DNA of 5,944 bases from CAZGYE01 sp964530165 (GCA_964530165.1 CAZGYE010000332.1:1-5944), one strand, 5' to 3'; counted from the first letter of the stretch, positions 1 through 5,890 are shown. Made by a program: numbers and translations. Notes: generated by a model from the sequence alone, not told the origin.

Positions 1-58
1 GTAAGACATGAACAGGAACCTGCCAACCTTTTATAACTGCCGGTGCAGCCGGTCACGC
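1..58. other. Window edge with loss of family similarity
   Basis: Read on the minus strand, the FAD enzyme frame continues without a stop, but the residues after LALQSG (Val-Thr-Gly-Cys-Thr-Gly and a Cys/Ser-rich stretch) do not look like the helix that follows this motif in relatives, and neither alternative frame restores it. This could be the edge of an inserted or repeated element, an assembly join, or a divergent C-terminus. There is too little sequence to decide. Confidence 0.4.
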
Positions 59-1019
59 CCGACTGCAGCGCCAGGAACACGCCCGAAGAGAACACCGGAT
101 CGAGGAACGCAAACGCATCGCCGATGAGCACAAGCCCGTCCGCGGCGCAGTGGTTGGATCGGTACGAGAAATCACTGGTGACGCGGCACTCTTCGATCTG
201 CTTGCCGGTCGACAGATGATCCTTGATCCACGGCTGAATTGTGACTTCGCGGTCGAAGATCTTCTGTGGATCGCGCTCTCGGCCGTACAGAGAGTCGCCC
301 TCAGCAACCACGCCGACGCTGACCACGTCATCCGGCAGAGGGATGTACCAGAACCAGCCCTTCTCCGGCAGATAGGCGACGGTCGTGGCGCCTTCGTCGA
401 TCCCGTCGTCGCGCCGTGCGCCCTTGTAGTACGTCCAAACAGCAATTTTCTTTAGTTGCTCGTCGAACGCGCGCCAACCGTAGCGGCTGACGGCGAACAT
501 GTCGCGGCCGCTGGCGTCCAGCGTCATCGGCGCACGCAGTTCGAAATGCCGTCCGCTGCGGTTGACCGCTTCGACGCCGACGACAGTATTATTTTCCCGG
601 ATCAGTTTCTTCGCTTGGGTTTCGAGGATGGCTTGGGCGCCTTTTTCGACGGCGTTGTTCAGCAGCATCTGGTCGAACTCGCTGCGCACGACCTGCCAGG
701 TGCGGGCACAGTCGTGATCGGTGTGTTTGAAGAAGTAGAACGGCTGCGAGACTTTGCCATCCAGCCCGACAAACTGCACGCTGCACTTGTCCACGAAGCG
801 AGACCGGCGCAGCTTTTCCACCATGCCGATCCGGTTCAGCGGATACCAGCAGTAAGGAACCAGCGACTCTCCGACCTTGTAGCGTGGAAAGGCTTCTTTC
901 TCGACGATGACGACGCGCCGGCCTTTTTCCGCCAGCACCGCGGCGGCCGAACAGCCGGCCGGACCGGCGCCGATGACGACCGCATCGTACTCCCGCCTCG
1001 TTGTCGCCTGATCAATCAT
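1..1019 (-). CDS. FAD-dependent oxidoreductase, halogenase / geranylgeranyl-reductase type (3' end missing)
   Basis: A flavin monooxygenase-like enzyme; 339 complete codons are visible and the frame is still open at the edge. The start is ATG at 1019, because an in-frame TGA lies five codons upstream (1032-1034). Seen: an N-terminal dinucleotide-binding fold with GAGPAG at residues 17-22, an acidic strand end (VIVEKE, 37-42), KVGESLVP at 48-55, GWFWYIP at 221-227, and the second FAD motif IGDAFAFLDPVFSSGV at 299-314. The GWxWxIP motif is typical of flavin-dependent halogenases but also occurs in related non-halogenating enzymes of lipid and pigment pathways, so the substrate is unknown. A membrane-lipid double-bond reductase is the main alternative. 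After residue 321 the sequence stops resembling the family, which normally continues with an Ala-rich helix and roughly 100 more residues. The gene is the last of the minus-strand run, 71 bases after the lyase-like gene. The family is fairly sure; the reaction is not. Confidence 0.85.
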   Translation of the reverse strand, partial: MIDQATTRREYDAVVIGAGPAGCSAAAVLAEKGRRVVIVEKEAFPRYKVGESLVPYCWYPLNRIGMVEKLRRSRFVDKCSVQFVGLDGKVSQPFYFFKHTDHDCARTWQVVRSEFDQMLLNNAVEKGAQAILETQAKKLIRENNTVVGVEAVNRSGRHFELRAPMTLDASGRDMFAVSRYGWRAFDEQLKKIAVWTYYKGARRDDGIDEGATTVAYLPEKGWFWYIPLPDDVVSVGVVAEGDSLYGRERDPQKIFDREVTIQPWIKDHLSTGKQIEECRVTSDFSYRSNHCAADGLVLIGDAFAFLDPVFSSGVFLALQSGVTGCTGSYKRLAGSCSCL

Positions 1020-1040
1020 ACGGTGTTCAAATCAGTGAAA

Positions 1041-1059
1041 TTCCGTGTCATCCGTGGTT
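1041..1059. repeat. Short ATCCGTG-type intergenic repeat
   Basis: Two copies of a 7-mer, TTCCGTG (1041-1047) and ATCCGTG (1050-1056), separated by TC and followed by GTT, lie in the 71-base spacer (1020-1090) between the lyase-like gene and the FAD enzyme. Degenerate ATCCGTG runs are, from general experience, common low-complexity spacers in several environmental bacterial groups; that was not checked here. I see no terminator hairpin or clear promoter in this spacer. Confidence 0.5.
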
Positions 1060-1090
1060 GGAACGTCTCTCGTGTTTGCAGTTTGAGGTG

Positions 1091-1666
1091 TTAAAAGTTT
1101 CCTGTAACCGTCCTTCCCTTGATCGGCGGCAGAATCTCCACCACTTCTGCCAGCAGCCGCCCATCTGCGTGGAGCACAGTGTGACGCCCGAATAGCGTGC
1201 AGCCGGGGTCGACCGCAAGCGCGTCGCGCGTCGCCTGATCACCGGCAAACGAGAAAAATCCGATTGGCTGCGACTTGTGCCGGATCCGCAGGTCGCCGAG
1301 GATCCTGCCGAGCGGAACCTCGCCGGCGAGAATCTTGCTTCGCGCCGCGTCGCTGAAGTGTTCAAGAGAAATCTTGATCCCGCCGAACTCGGTGCGCAGT
1401 CCGGTGAGATCAGTGACCAGCGTCACCTCCCGAAACAGCACACCATCCGCCTCGCGCACCTGCAGCGGCTGCAGGTGGATCGTCTCTCCCCAGAATTCCT
1501 CCAGCGTCGGCGTCATGTCGCGATCGTGCACGAGCAGGCTGCGGTACGGCTCGGGCATCGATGCGCCCGCGATCTTCTCGACCGACGGGAGACTCAAACC
1601 GGCGCACCGGCAGAAATCGACCAGCCGATCGAACGTCAAACTACGCTCTTTGACGAGTGACGCCAT
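1091..1666 (-). CDS. Chorismate lyase (UbiC)-like protein
   Basis: A 191-residue soluble protein without signal peptide or membrane segment. It resembles the chorismate lyase/UTRA fold: an Arg in a strand (LFREVTL, 77-83; Arg79), PLGRIL at 118-123, and a final hairpin LFGRHTVLHADGRLLAEVVEILP (158-180, given in two parts: LFGRHTVLHADGR then LLAEVVEILP) matching the end of UbiC, where an Arg and a Glu bind the product. Here Arg79 and Glu174 or Glu177 are the candidates. Chorismate lyase releases pyruvate from chorismate to leave 4-hydroxybenzoate. E. coli UbiC has about 165 residues. There is no DNA-binding domain, which argues against a UTRA-type regulator. Start choice: ATG at 1666, with AAGGA (1680-1684) 13 bases upstream. 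A TTG at 1678 overlapping the previous stop as TTGA would add four residues, but the AAGGA is then only one base away. The gene follows the radical SAM frame by 8 bases, so coupled translation is likely. The family is recognised from motifs only; the activity is unproven. Confidence 0.6.
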   Translation of the reverse strand: MASLVKERSLTFDRLVDFCRCAGLSLPSVEKIAGASMPEPYRSLLVHDRDMTPTLEEFWGETIHLQPLQVREADGVLFREVTLVTDLTGLRTEFGGIKISLEHFSDAARSKILAGEVPLGRILGDLRIRHKSQPIGFFSFAGDQATRDALAVDPGCTLFGRHTVLHADGRLLAEVVEILPPIKGRTVTGNF

Positions 1667-1674
1667 TTTTTCAA

Positions 1675-3045
1675 TCAAGTCCTTGTGACGCGCCGGACAT
1701 CCCGATGCTGTGGAAGGAAAAACTCGCGTACCAACACGTCGACCTGAAGCAGAGCGTCGCGGTCGAGCGTGATCTGGTCGTCATGAATCGTGAGAAATCC
1801 CTCTTCCCGGCACTTGCCCAACAGGTCGGCAAATCGCTCCAGCACGTCCGTGCCGAACTTTTCGTTGAAGTAGCCGACGTTGACCCGCCCGAGTTTCATC
1901 TGCAGCACGAACTCGCGGATCATCGCTTCCTCTCGCGTGATGCGCAGCGTTCGGTTGGTCGGCAGGTTCCCCGATTCAATTGTTTTGATGTACGGATCGA
2001 AATGTTTCTCATTCTGGTAGTGCACGCCGTTGATGTGCCCGAACGAAGAGACGCCCGTGGCGATCATGTCCGCGCCGGTCCACAGGCTGTCTCGGTAGAC
2101 GAATTTCGTCGTGTCCGGGTCTTTCACCACGGTGTAAGCGCTGGTGACGGTGTAGCCGGCTTCTTCCAGCTCCCCGAACGCATACTTGACCCAGCGGCGT
2201 TTGGTGTCCCAATCGGCGACCGGGGCCGTCAGTTGACCCGATTTCTGCATGTTCCTGTAGATTGTCGTGTTCAGCGGAATCTCCATCTGGTAGATGGTGA
2301 CGCAGTCCGGGGCGAGCTGAATGGTCTCCTCGACGTTGGCGAGCCAGTTCTCCTCGGTCTCGTCGAGCATGCCGGCGATCAGATCGATGTTGATCTGCGG
2401 GAAGCCGATCCTCTTCGCCCACTCGTAGACGTCGAAAGCCCTCTTCGACAGGTGCGGGCGGTTGTTGGTTTGAAGAACGTGGTCGTTGAAGTTCTCGACG
2501 CCGAGGCTGAGCCGCGTCACGCCCATGTCGCGGATCGCCGCCAGCTTCTTTTCGTTTAGCGTGCCGGGCTCGCATTCGAAGGCGATTTCCTCCGCTTCGT
2601 CCCACGGCAGGGCCGCCTGCAGCGCAGCGGTCAGTTGCCTCAACTGCCTCTCGGAGAGGTGTGACGGCGTGCCGCCGCCGAAGTAGACGAAATGCGGCTT
2701 GCGCCCGCCGATACACGGTCGCTCGGCGTACATCTGCATCTCGCGGCTGACGGCGTCGACGTACCGGCTGATCGCCTTGGCGTTCTTGTCGGTGTAGACC
2801 TTGAAGTAGCAGAAGTGGCAGCGCCGGCGGCAGAAAGGAATGTGCACATACAAGCCCAGTTTTGTACCGAGCGCCGGCGGTCGCTCGAGCACCTCGGTCA
2901 ATTCGCCAGACTCGTCCGGCAGCCAGTAATCGAACGGCGGGTAGTTGGACACGAAGTAGTTGCCGGCCTTCGTTTCCTCGTCCGCCTCGATGGGCAGGGG
3001 GCGTACCGGCTGTGTTGAAGCAATTCCGCATTCCGCATTCCGCAT
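1675..3045 (-). other. Radical SAM half (HemN/HemW-like), possible separate gene with ATG at 3045
   Basis: If the long frame is really two genes, this is the second: 456 residues from ATG 3045, longer than E. coli HemW (about 380). The extra length is an N-terminal stretch of about 60 residues, including NYFVSNYPPFDYWLPD, ahead of the cluster motif. The cluster motif is CX3CX2C followed by Tyr-Phe; true HemW has Asp-Phe after the third Cys and HemN has a fourth Cys two residues on, so this is probably a different branch. SLGVENFNDHVLQ and INIDLIAGM are conserved HemN/HemW family stretches. HemN-like enzymes include coproporphyrinogen oxidase, heme chaperones, methyltransferases and cyclopropanating enzymes, so the reaction cannot be assigned. 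There is no Shine-Dalgarno before 3045, and the Met itself lies in the 7-base repeat, which weakens it as a native start. Confidence 0.5.
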
Positions 3046-4209
3046 TGGCGGTTGATACGTCGATTCGTACAGCTCGACAAATCCGTCGGCCTCGATCGGC
3101 CGCGGGTTAAATTGGGCCGTCCACTGGGTCTCTGATTCAGCGGCCAGCGCCCCAATGGTGTCACGTGGGATGTTCAGTTCTCTCAGCGACTGCGGCAGTC
3201 CGGTCAGGTCCAGCAGGTGCTCGATCCGCTCAAGCAGCAGCTCGACGGCCGCTTGCGGCTCGACGTCGGGTGCGACCAGACGTGCGTGAATCGCCAGCGC
3301 CTTGTAAAGCCGAGCCGCGTCGGCGTCCACGGCGTTGTAGCGCACGACGGCCGGCAGCATGACGCCGACAGCCTGGCCGTGAACGACGCCGAAATGCGCA
3401 GTCAGGGGGTTGGAAGCTGCGTGGGCGGCCCCGAGCATCGAGTTTTCGATCGCAGTTCCGGAAAACGACGCAGCCAACTGCATGTGGCCGCGGGCTTCCA
3501 GGTCGCCGGGCCGCTCGAGCACCTTCGGCAAATATGTTTGAACGAGCCGGAACGCCTCGCGGGAAAAGAGCAGCGACAAGGCGTTGCGTTTCTTGGTCAC
3601 TGCGGTTTCGACCGCGTGCGCCAGCGCATCAATGCCGGTGGCGGCGGTGACCAGGTAGGACTGCGTGACGGTCAGAGTCGGGTCGAGCACGGCGACGCGG
3701 GCAGCGGCCTTCTTGTCGCCGCAGGCCATCTTCATGTGGGTTTCGGCGTCGGCGATTAAAGCGAACGACTGCGTTTCGCTACCGGTGCCTGCCGTCGTGG
3801 GCACGGCGATCAGCGGCAACATCGGCTTGGTCGCTTTGCCCACGCCCCAGTAATCGTGCATGCGGCCACCGTTGGTCAGAAGAAAGTTGCAGCCTTTGGC
3901 CACATCGAGGCTGCTGCCACCGCCGAGACCGACGATCGTGTCGATGTCGGCCGAGCGGGCGACTTCCAGGCAGGCGTCGACGTCTTCGGTGGTCGGGTTC
4001 TCGCGGACCCGATCGAATACGGTGACTTCCAAGCCGGCCGATTCAAGCGCCTCCCGGGCGCGCGGAGCGTGGCCGGCTTCGACAATGTGCGGATCGGTGA
4101 CCAGCAGGACGTGCCTGGCTGACCAATCAGCCGCGTACTGGCCGAGCCGGTCGACCGTGTTCGGGCCGAACACCAATCGAGTGCGAGAATGAAAGTCGAT
4201 CAAATTCAT
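1675..4209 (-). CDS. Iron-containing alcohol dehydrogenase joined in frame to a HemN/HemW-like radical SAM protein
   Basis: One uninterrupted 844-residue frame holding two complete enzymes. Residues 1-386 are a full-length group III (Fe-type) alcohol dehydrogenase: nucleotide-binding GGGSSLDVAK at 96-105 and metal ligands Asp194, His198, His263 and His277, with the same spacing as in FucO. It should interconvert an alcohol and an aldehyde with NAD(P). Residues about 415-844 are a HemN/HemW-like radical SAM protein: CRRRCHFC at 460-467 for the [4Fe-4S] cluster, GGGTP at 511-515, and a HemN-type C-terminal domain from about 755. The join (residues 386-415, Gln-Pro-Pro-Met-Arg-Asn and on) is encoded partly by a 7-base tandem repeat, so it looks like a former spacer rather than a designed linker. 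Start choice: ATG at 4209. The frame is open further upstream to 4587, but that part reads through repeats and the aldehyde dehydrogenase gene, and Fe-type dehydrogenases begin near this Met. No clear Shine-Dalgarno is seen. It may instead be two genes, the second starting at ATG 3045. Confidence 0.85.
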   Translation of the reverse strand: MNLIDFHSRTRLVFGPNTVDRLGQYAADWSARHVLLVTDPHIVEAGHAPRAREALESAGLEVTVFDRVRENPTTEDVDACLEVARSADIDTIVGLGGGSSLDVAKGCNFLLTNGGRMHDYWGVGKATKPMLPLIAVPTTAGTGSETQSFALIADAETHMKMACGDKKAAARVAVLDPTLTVTQSYLVTAATGIDALAHAVETAVTKKRNALSLLFSREAFRLVQTYLPKVLERPGDLEARGHMQLAASFSGTAIENSMLGAAHAASNPLTAHFGVVHGQAVGVMLPAVVRYNAVDADAARLYKALAIHARLVAPDVEPQAAVELLLERIEHLLDLTGLPQSLRELNIPRDTIGALAAESETQWTAQFNPRPIEADGFVELYESTYQPPMRNAECGIASTQPVRPLPIEADEETKAGNYFVSNYPPFDYWLPDESGELTEVLERPPALGTKLGLYVHIPFCRRRCHFCYFKVYTDKNAKAISRYVDAVSREMQMYAERPCIGGRKPHFVYFGGGTPSHLSERQLRQLTAALQAALPWDEAEEIAFECEPGTLNEKKLAAIRDMGVTRLSLGVENFNDHVLQTNNRPHLSKRAFDVYEWAKRIGFPQINIDLIAGMLDETEENWLANVEETIQLAPDCVTIYQMEIPLNTTIYRNMQKSGQLTAPVADWDTKRRWVKYAFGELEEAGYTVTSAYTVVKDPDTTKFVYRDSLWTGADMIATGVSSFGHINGVHYQNEKHFDPYIKTIESGNLPTNRTLRITREEAMIREFVLQMKLGRVNVGYFNEKFGTDVLERFADLLGKCREEGFLTIHDDQITLDRDALLQVDVLVREFFLPQHRDVRRVTRT
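3023..3046. repeat. 7-base tandem repeat (ATTCCGC, about 3.4 copies) inside the fused frame
   Basis: Three perfect ATTCCGC units (3023-3029, 3030-3036, 3037-3043) plus ATT. It sits exactly between the alcohol dehydrogenase domain and the radical SAM domain. Because 7 is not a multiple of 3, gain or loss of one unit would shift the frame between the two halves. On the minus strand it reads Met-Arg-Asn-Ala-Glu-Cys-Gly-Ile, a translation typical of spacer repeats rather than of a protein fold. Confidence 0.85.
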
Positions 4210-4337
4210 TCGAGGAGTCAAATAAAAAGTAGAAAGCAAAAAGGTAAAGGGACAAAGGGGCAAAGGGGCAAAGGCACTGTGACGAATCCCCTCCGACCTT
4301 TGTGCCTCTGTGTCTTTGTGCCTCTGTGTCTTTGTGC
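4210..4337. other. Repeat-filled spacer between the aldehyde and alcohol dehydrogenase genes
   Basis: A 128-base gap with marked strand asymmetry: the left half (about 4216-4277) is nearly all purine with runs of A and G, the right half (about 4288-4370, extending into the end of the aldehyde dehydrogenase gene) is nearly all pyrimidine. It contains three tandem repeats and nested inverted repeats, listed separately. I see no standard terminator (no stable stem followed by a T run on the minus strand) and no convincing promoter, so the operon may read through. Confidence 0.6.
4253..4274. repeat. 8-base tandem repeat (CAAAGGGG, 2.75 copies)
   Basis: Perfect units at 4253-4260 and 4261-4268 and six bases of a third at 4269-4274. 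It forms part of the purine-rich left half of the spacer. Confidence 0.8.
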
Positions 4338-4338
4338 C
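4299..4338. repeat. 16-base tandem repeat (TTTGTGCCTCTGTGTC, 2.5 copies)
   Basis: Perfect units at 4299-4314 and 4315-4330, then TTTGTGCC at 4331-4338. Sequences of this AGGCACAAAGACACAG kind are familiar low-complexity spacers in environmental bacterial genomes (general experience, not searched). The last base overlaps the aldehyde dehydrogenase stop codon. Confidence 0.85.
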
Positions 4339-5789
4339 TACTTTTTCCTTTTTCCTTTTTCCTTTTGCCTTGAGTAGTTCTGGAGCGCCCTGGCACGGAA
4401 GAGAAAGTCGACAATGTTCCCCTCGTGTGGTTGCAGCCAATTGAGCCGAATCGTCGGAATCGCACCGATGTTCAACCGATCGATGTTGGTCGCGTCGAGC
4501 AACCGACGCTGGAATGCATCGTCCTCGGTCACGCAGGAAGCCACCAGCGTTGTTCCGATCTTCTGGATCATGTTTTTCTGCGGACACTCGACCACGGACG
4601 CAAACGGAAACATGTACTCGACGTTCGCCAGCGGATGGTTGGGCGACTCGCAGTGGATGATGGTCGGCCTCAGGTGGGCGTAGCGTTCGTGTCTTTCGAG
4701 GCGCTCGCCGTCACGATACTTCGCGGTCACTTCCTCGCAGCCGGGGACGCTCAGGTCCTTTTCGATCATGTTGTTGACCGCGTCGGCCATGGCGGGGACG
4801 GTGAACGCGGCAAGCGGCGCTTCGGGGTCATCCGGCGGCAACGGCTTGACCGGGCCGAGCTTCTCAGCCAGCGCCCTGGCGATTTGCCTGCCGTTCTTCG
4901 GCGTCCAGACGCCCGAGCAGCTTATGCACGAGCGGCCGGAGTTGACGAAGATACTCTGGATCATCATCTCCAGATGCTCTTCCCAACGGTCGGCCATGTC
5001 GTCGCCGATGAGAATCTTCGAGAACCCCGGACCGTGCACCTGCACGGATTCGTTGCCTTTGTACTGCTCGATGACCTGGGCGCCGCCGAACAGCATGTTG
5101 CGCGGGCAGTGCTGGAGGACGGCCTCACCGACATCGGCGCCGCCGGGATAGATGCAAATCGCTTCCCGGGGCACGCCGGCCTGGAAGAACGCTTCAGACA
5201 TGCGGTAGGGCGTCCACGGTTCCTGCGGCCCGGGTTTGAACACGAGGCCGATCTGCAGGGGGATGACCGGCAGCCACAGGCCGTGCACGCCGGGCGAGTT
5301 CGAGGGAAGCACCATGCCGAGCACGGGCGTTCTCGCTTGCAGGGAACGCATCACGTCTTCATCGTCGCTGTAGCCGCGCGTCAGGCCTGTCAGGTCAAGG
5401 TTCCGTGTCAACGCCCCCAAGACGCCCCGCAGATGGGTCAGCACGTCGTACAGCTTCTGCATGTTGAATCGGCACATGTGCTCGGGCAGCCCGGTCGTGG
5501 CCGACTGGTACGTGACGAACTCATCGGGCGTTTGCGAGCCGTCGCCGGCCGGCAGCTCGGCTTTCATGAACAGGTCGGCGGCCTGGGAGACCATGTCGAT
5601 CAGGTCGTCGCACGGGATGTCACGCAGGATGTCGCGCGCTCTGGCGGCCTTTTTCATGTCGCGGGCGACAAGGCCGCTGTTAGCCTGGCTGACTTCCGCC
5701 AGCGGCTGACCGGTCGCGAAGTGCACGACCTTGTCGACTTCAAGGCTCTTGTACGGTTCACCCCATCGCAGCACGGGAAAATGGATCAC
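4338..5789 (-). CDS. Aldehyde dehydrogenase-family protein, possibly an acyl-thioester reductase
   Basis: A 483-residue cytoplasmic protein of the NAD(P)-dependent aldehyde dehydrogenase superfamily. Seen: LPSNSPGVHGLWLP at 161-174 with Asn164, the cofactor-region Lys185 in FKPGPQEP, the catalytic segment FVNSGRSCISCSG (281-293) with Cys288 as the likely nucleophile, a second Cys291, and EYMFPF at 391-396 in place of the usual EEPFGP. The usual ELGG motif with the general-base Glu is replaced by VHGPGFSKIL (251-260). Known acylating members lack that Glu, so reduction of an acyl thioester to an aldehyde is possible, with the downstream alcohol dehydrogenase taking the aldehyde on to an alcohol. 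Start: GTG at 5789; an in-frame TAA at 5805-5807 leaves no earlier start and GGAG (5799-5802) lies 9 bases upstream. The last dozen residues are Lys/Arg-rich and come from a simple repeat; the native end was probably near residue 470. The superfamily is sure, the substrate is not. Confidence 0.9.
   Translation of the reverse strand: MIHFPVLRWGEPYKSLEVDKVVHFATGQPLAEVSQANSGLVARDMKKAARARDILRDIPCDDLIDMVSQAADLFMKAELPAGDGSQTPDEFVTYQSATTGLPEHMCRFNMQKLYDVLTHLRGVLGALTRNLDLTGLTRGYSDDEDVMRSLQARTPVLGMVLPSNSPGVHGLWLPVIPLQIGLVFKPGPQEPWTPYRMSEAFFQAGVPREAICIYPGGADVGEAVLQHCPRNMLFGGAQVIEQYKGNESVQVHGPGFSKILIGDDMADRWEEHLEMMIQSIFVNSGRSCISCSGVWTPKNGRQIARALAEKLGPVKPLPPDDPEAPLAAFTVPAMADAVNNMIEKDLSVPGCEEVTAKYRDGERLERHERYAHLRPTIIHCESPNHPLANVEYMFPFASVVECPQKNMIQKIGTTLVASCVTEDDAFQRRLLDATNIDRLNIGAIPTIRLNWLQPHEGNIVDFLFRARALQNYSRQKEKGKRKK
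4342..4362. repeat. 7-base tandem repeat (TTTTTCC, 3 copies) at the end of the aldehyde dehydrogenase gene
   Basis: Three perfect units at 4342-4348, 4349-4355 and 4356-4362, followed by TTTTGCC. It is translated as the Lys-rich last residues of the aldehyde dehydrogenase, so spacer DNA has probably become coding after loss of the native stop. Confidence 0.85.
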
Positions 5790-5798
5790 GGTCGTTAT

Positions 5799-5802
5799 CT
5801 CC
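5799..5802 (-). promoter_or_regulatory. Ribosome binding site that fixes a GTG start
   Basis: GGAG on the minus strand, 9 bases before the GTG at 5789. It is the best Shine-Dalgarno in the window and supports GTG initiation. A five-codon reading frame (ATG at 5822, Met-Asn-Asn-Pro-Asp, stop TAA at 5805-5807) ends just before it in the same frame and is probably chance. No clear -35/-10 pair was found; TATGAAT around 5817-5823 is a weak -10 candidate. Confidence 0.65.
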
Positions 5803-5839
5803 GATTAGTCTGGATTATTCATAGGTTGCCCTTGTAGTA

Positions 5840-5862
5840 CCCAAACCGACAACTTGTTGTCG
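5840..5862 (+). repeat. Palindromic repeat, copy 1 (inverted relative to copies 2 and 3)
   Basis: CCCAAAC followed by the palindrome CGACAACTTGTTGTCG (5847-5862; 7-base arms, 2-base centre). GTAG stands at 5834-5837, two bases before the unit. It lies about 50 bases upstream of the aldehyde dehydrogenase start. The layout (GTAG, short spacer, hairpin) resembles REP elements mobilised by IS200/IS605-type REP transposases, but no such transposase is present here. Confidence 0.7.
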
Positions 5863-5890
5863 CAATCCACTGGTTGCATGGCACACCCGG

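Larger units (their letters stand above)
4224..4346. repeat. Outer inverted repeat of the spacer (AAAAAGTAG / CTACTTTTT)
   Basis: AAAAAGTAG at 4224-4232 is exactly complementary to CTACTTTTT at 4338-4346, enclosing 105 bases. An inner imperfect stem, AAAGGCAC (4270-4277) with GTGCCTCT (4302-4309), has a 24-base loop. With the purine-rich left arm and pyrimidine-rich right arm, the transcript could fold into a long, interrupted hairpin. The right arm includes the stop codon TAG of the aldehyde dehydrogenase. Confidence 0.55.

Noticed and set aside
421..438. CCCTTGTAGTAC inside the FAD gene, identical to 12 bases next to palindromic repeat copy 1 (5829-5840)
   Set aside because: Here it encodes conserved-looking Thr-Tyr-Tyr-Lys-Gly, the palindrome is absent, and a 12-base match in about 6 kb is expected by chance on occasion.
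456..1094. A 212-codon plus-strand open frame opposite the FAD enzyme
   Set aside because: The minus strand carries two clear FAD-binding motifs across the same bases; the plus frame has no family features.
1657..2559. A 300-codon plus-strand open frame opposite the radical SAM and lyase-like genes
   Set aside because: It spans the end of one gene and the junction to the next, has no motif, and is explained by codon bias of the minus-strand genes.
4270..4309. Hairpin as an intrinsic terminator after the aldehyde dehydrogenase
   Set aside because: The stem is about 8 pairs with a wobble and a 24-base loop, and on the minus strand it is followed by C/T-mixed repeats, not a run of T.
4210..4587. 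Upstream in-frame extension of the alcohol dehydrogenase
   Set aside because: The extra 126 residues read through the simple repeats and into the aldehyde dehydrogenase gene in another frame; the dehydrogenase family begins at the Met encoded at 4209.
4425..5837. A 470-codon open frame on the plus strand opposite the aldehyde dehydrogenase
   Set aside because: It mirrors a well-conserved gene on the other strand, has His/Arg/Val-rich composition typical of a GC-rich antisense shadow, and shows no recognisable domain.
5817..5850. Sigma-70 promoter upstream of the aldehyde dehydrogenase
   Set aside because: TATGAAT is a passable -10, but no -35 match lies at proper spacing and part of the region is the palindromic repeat, so it is not called.
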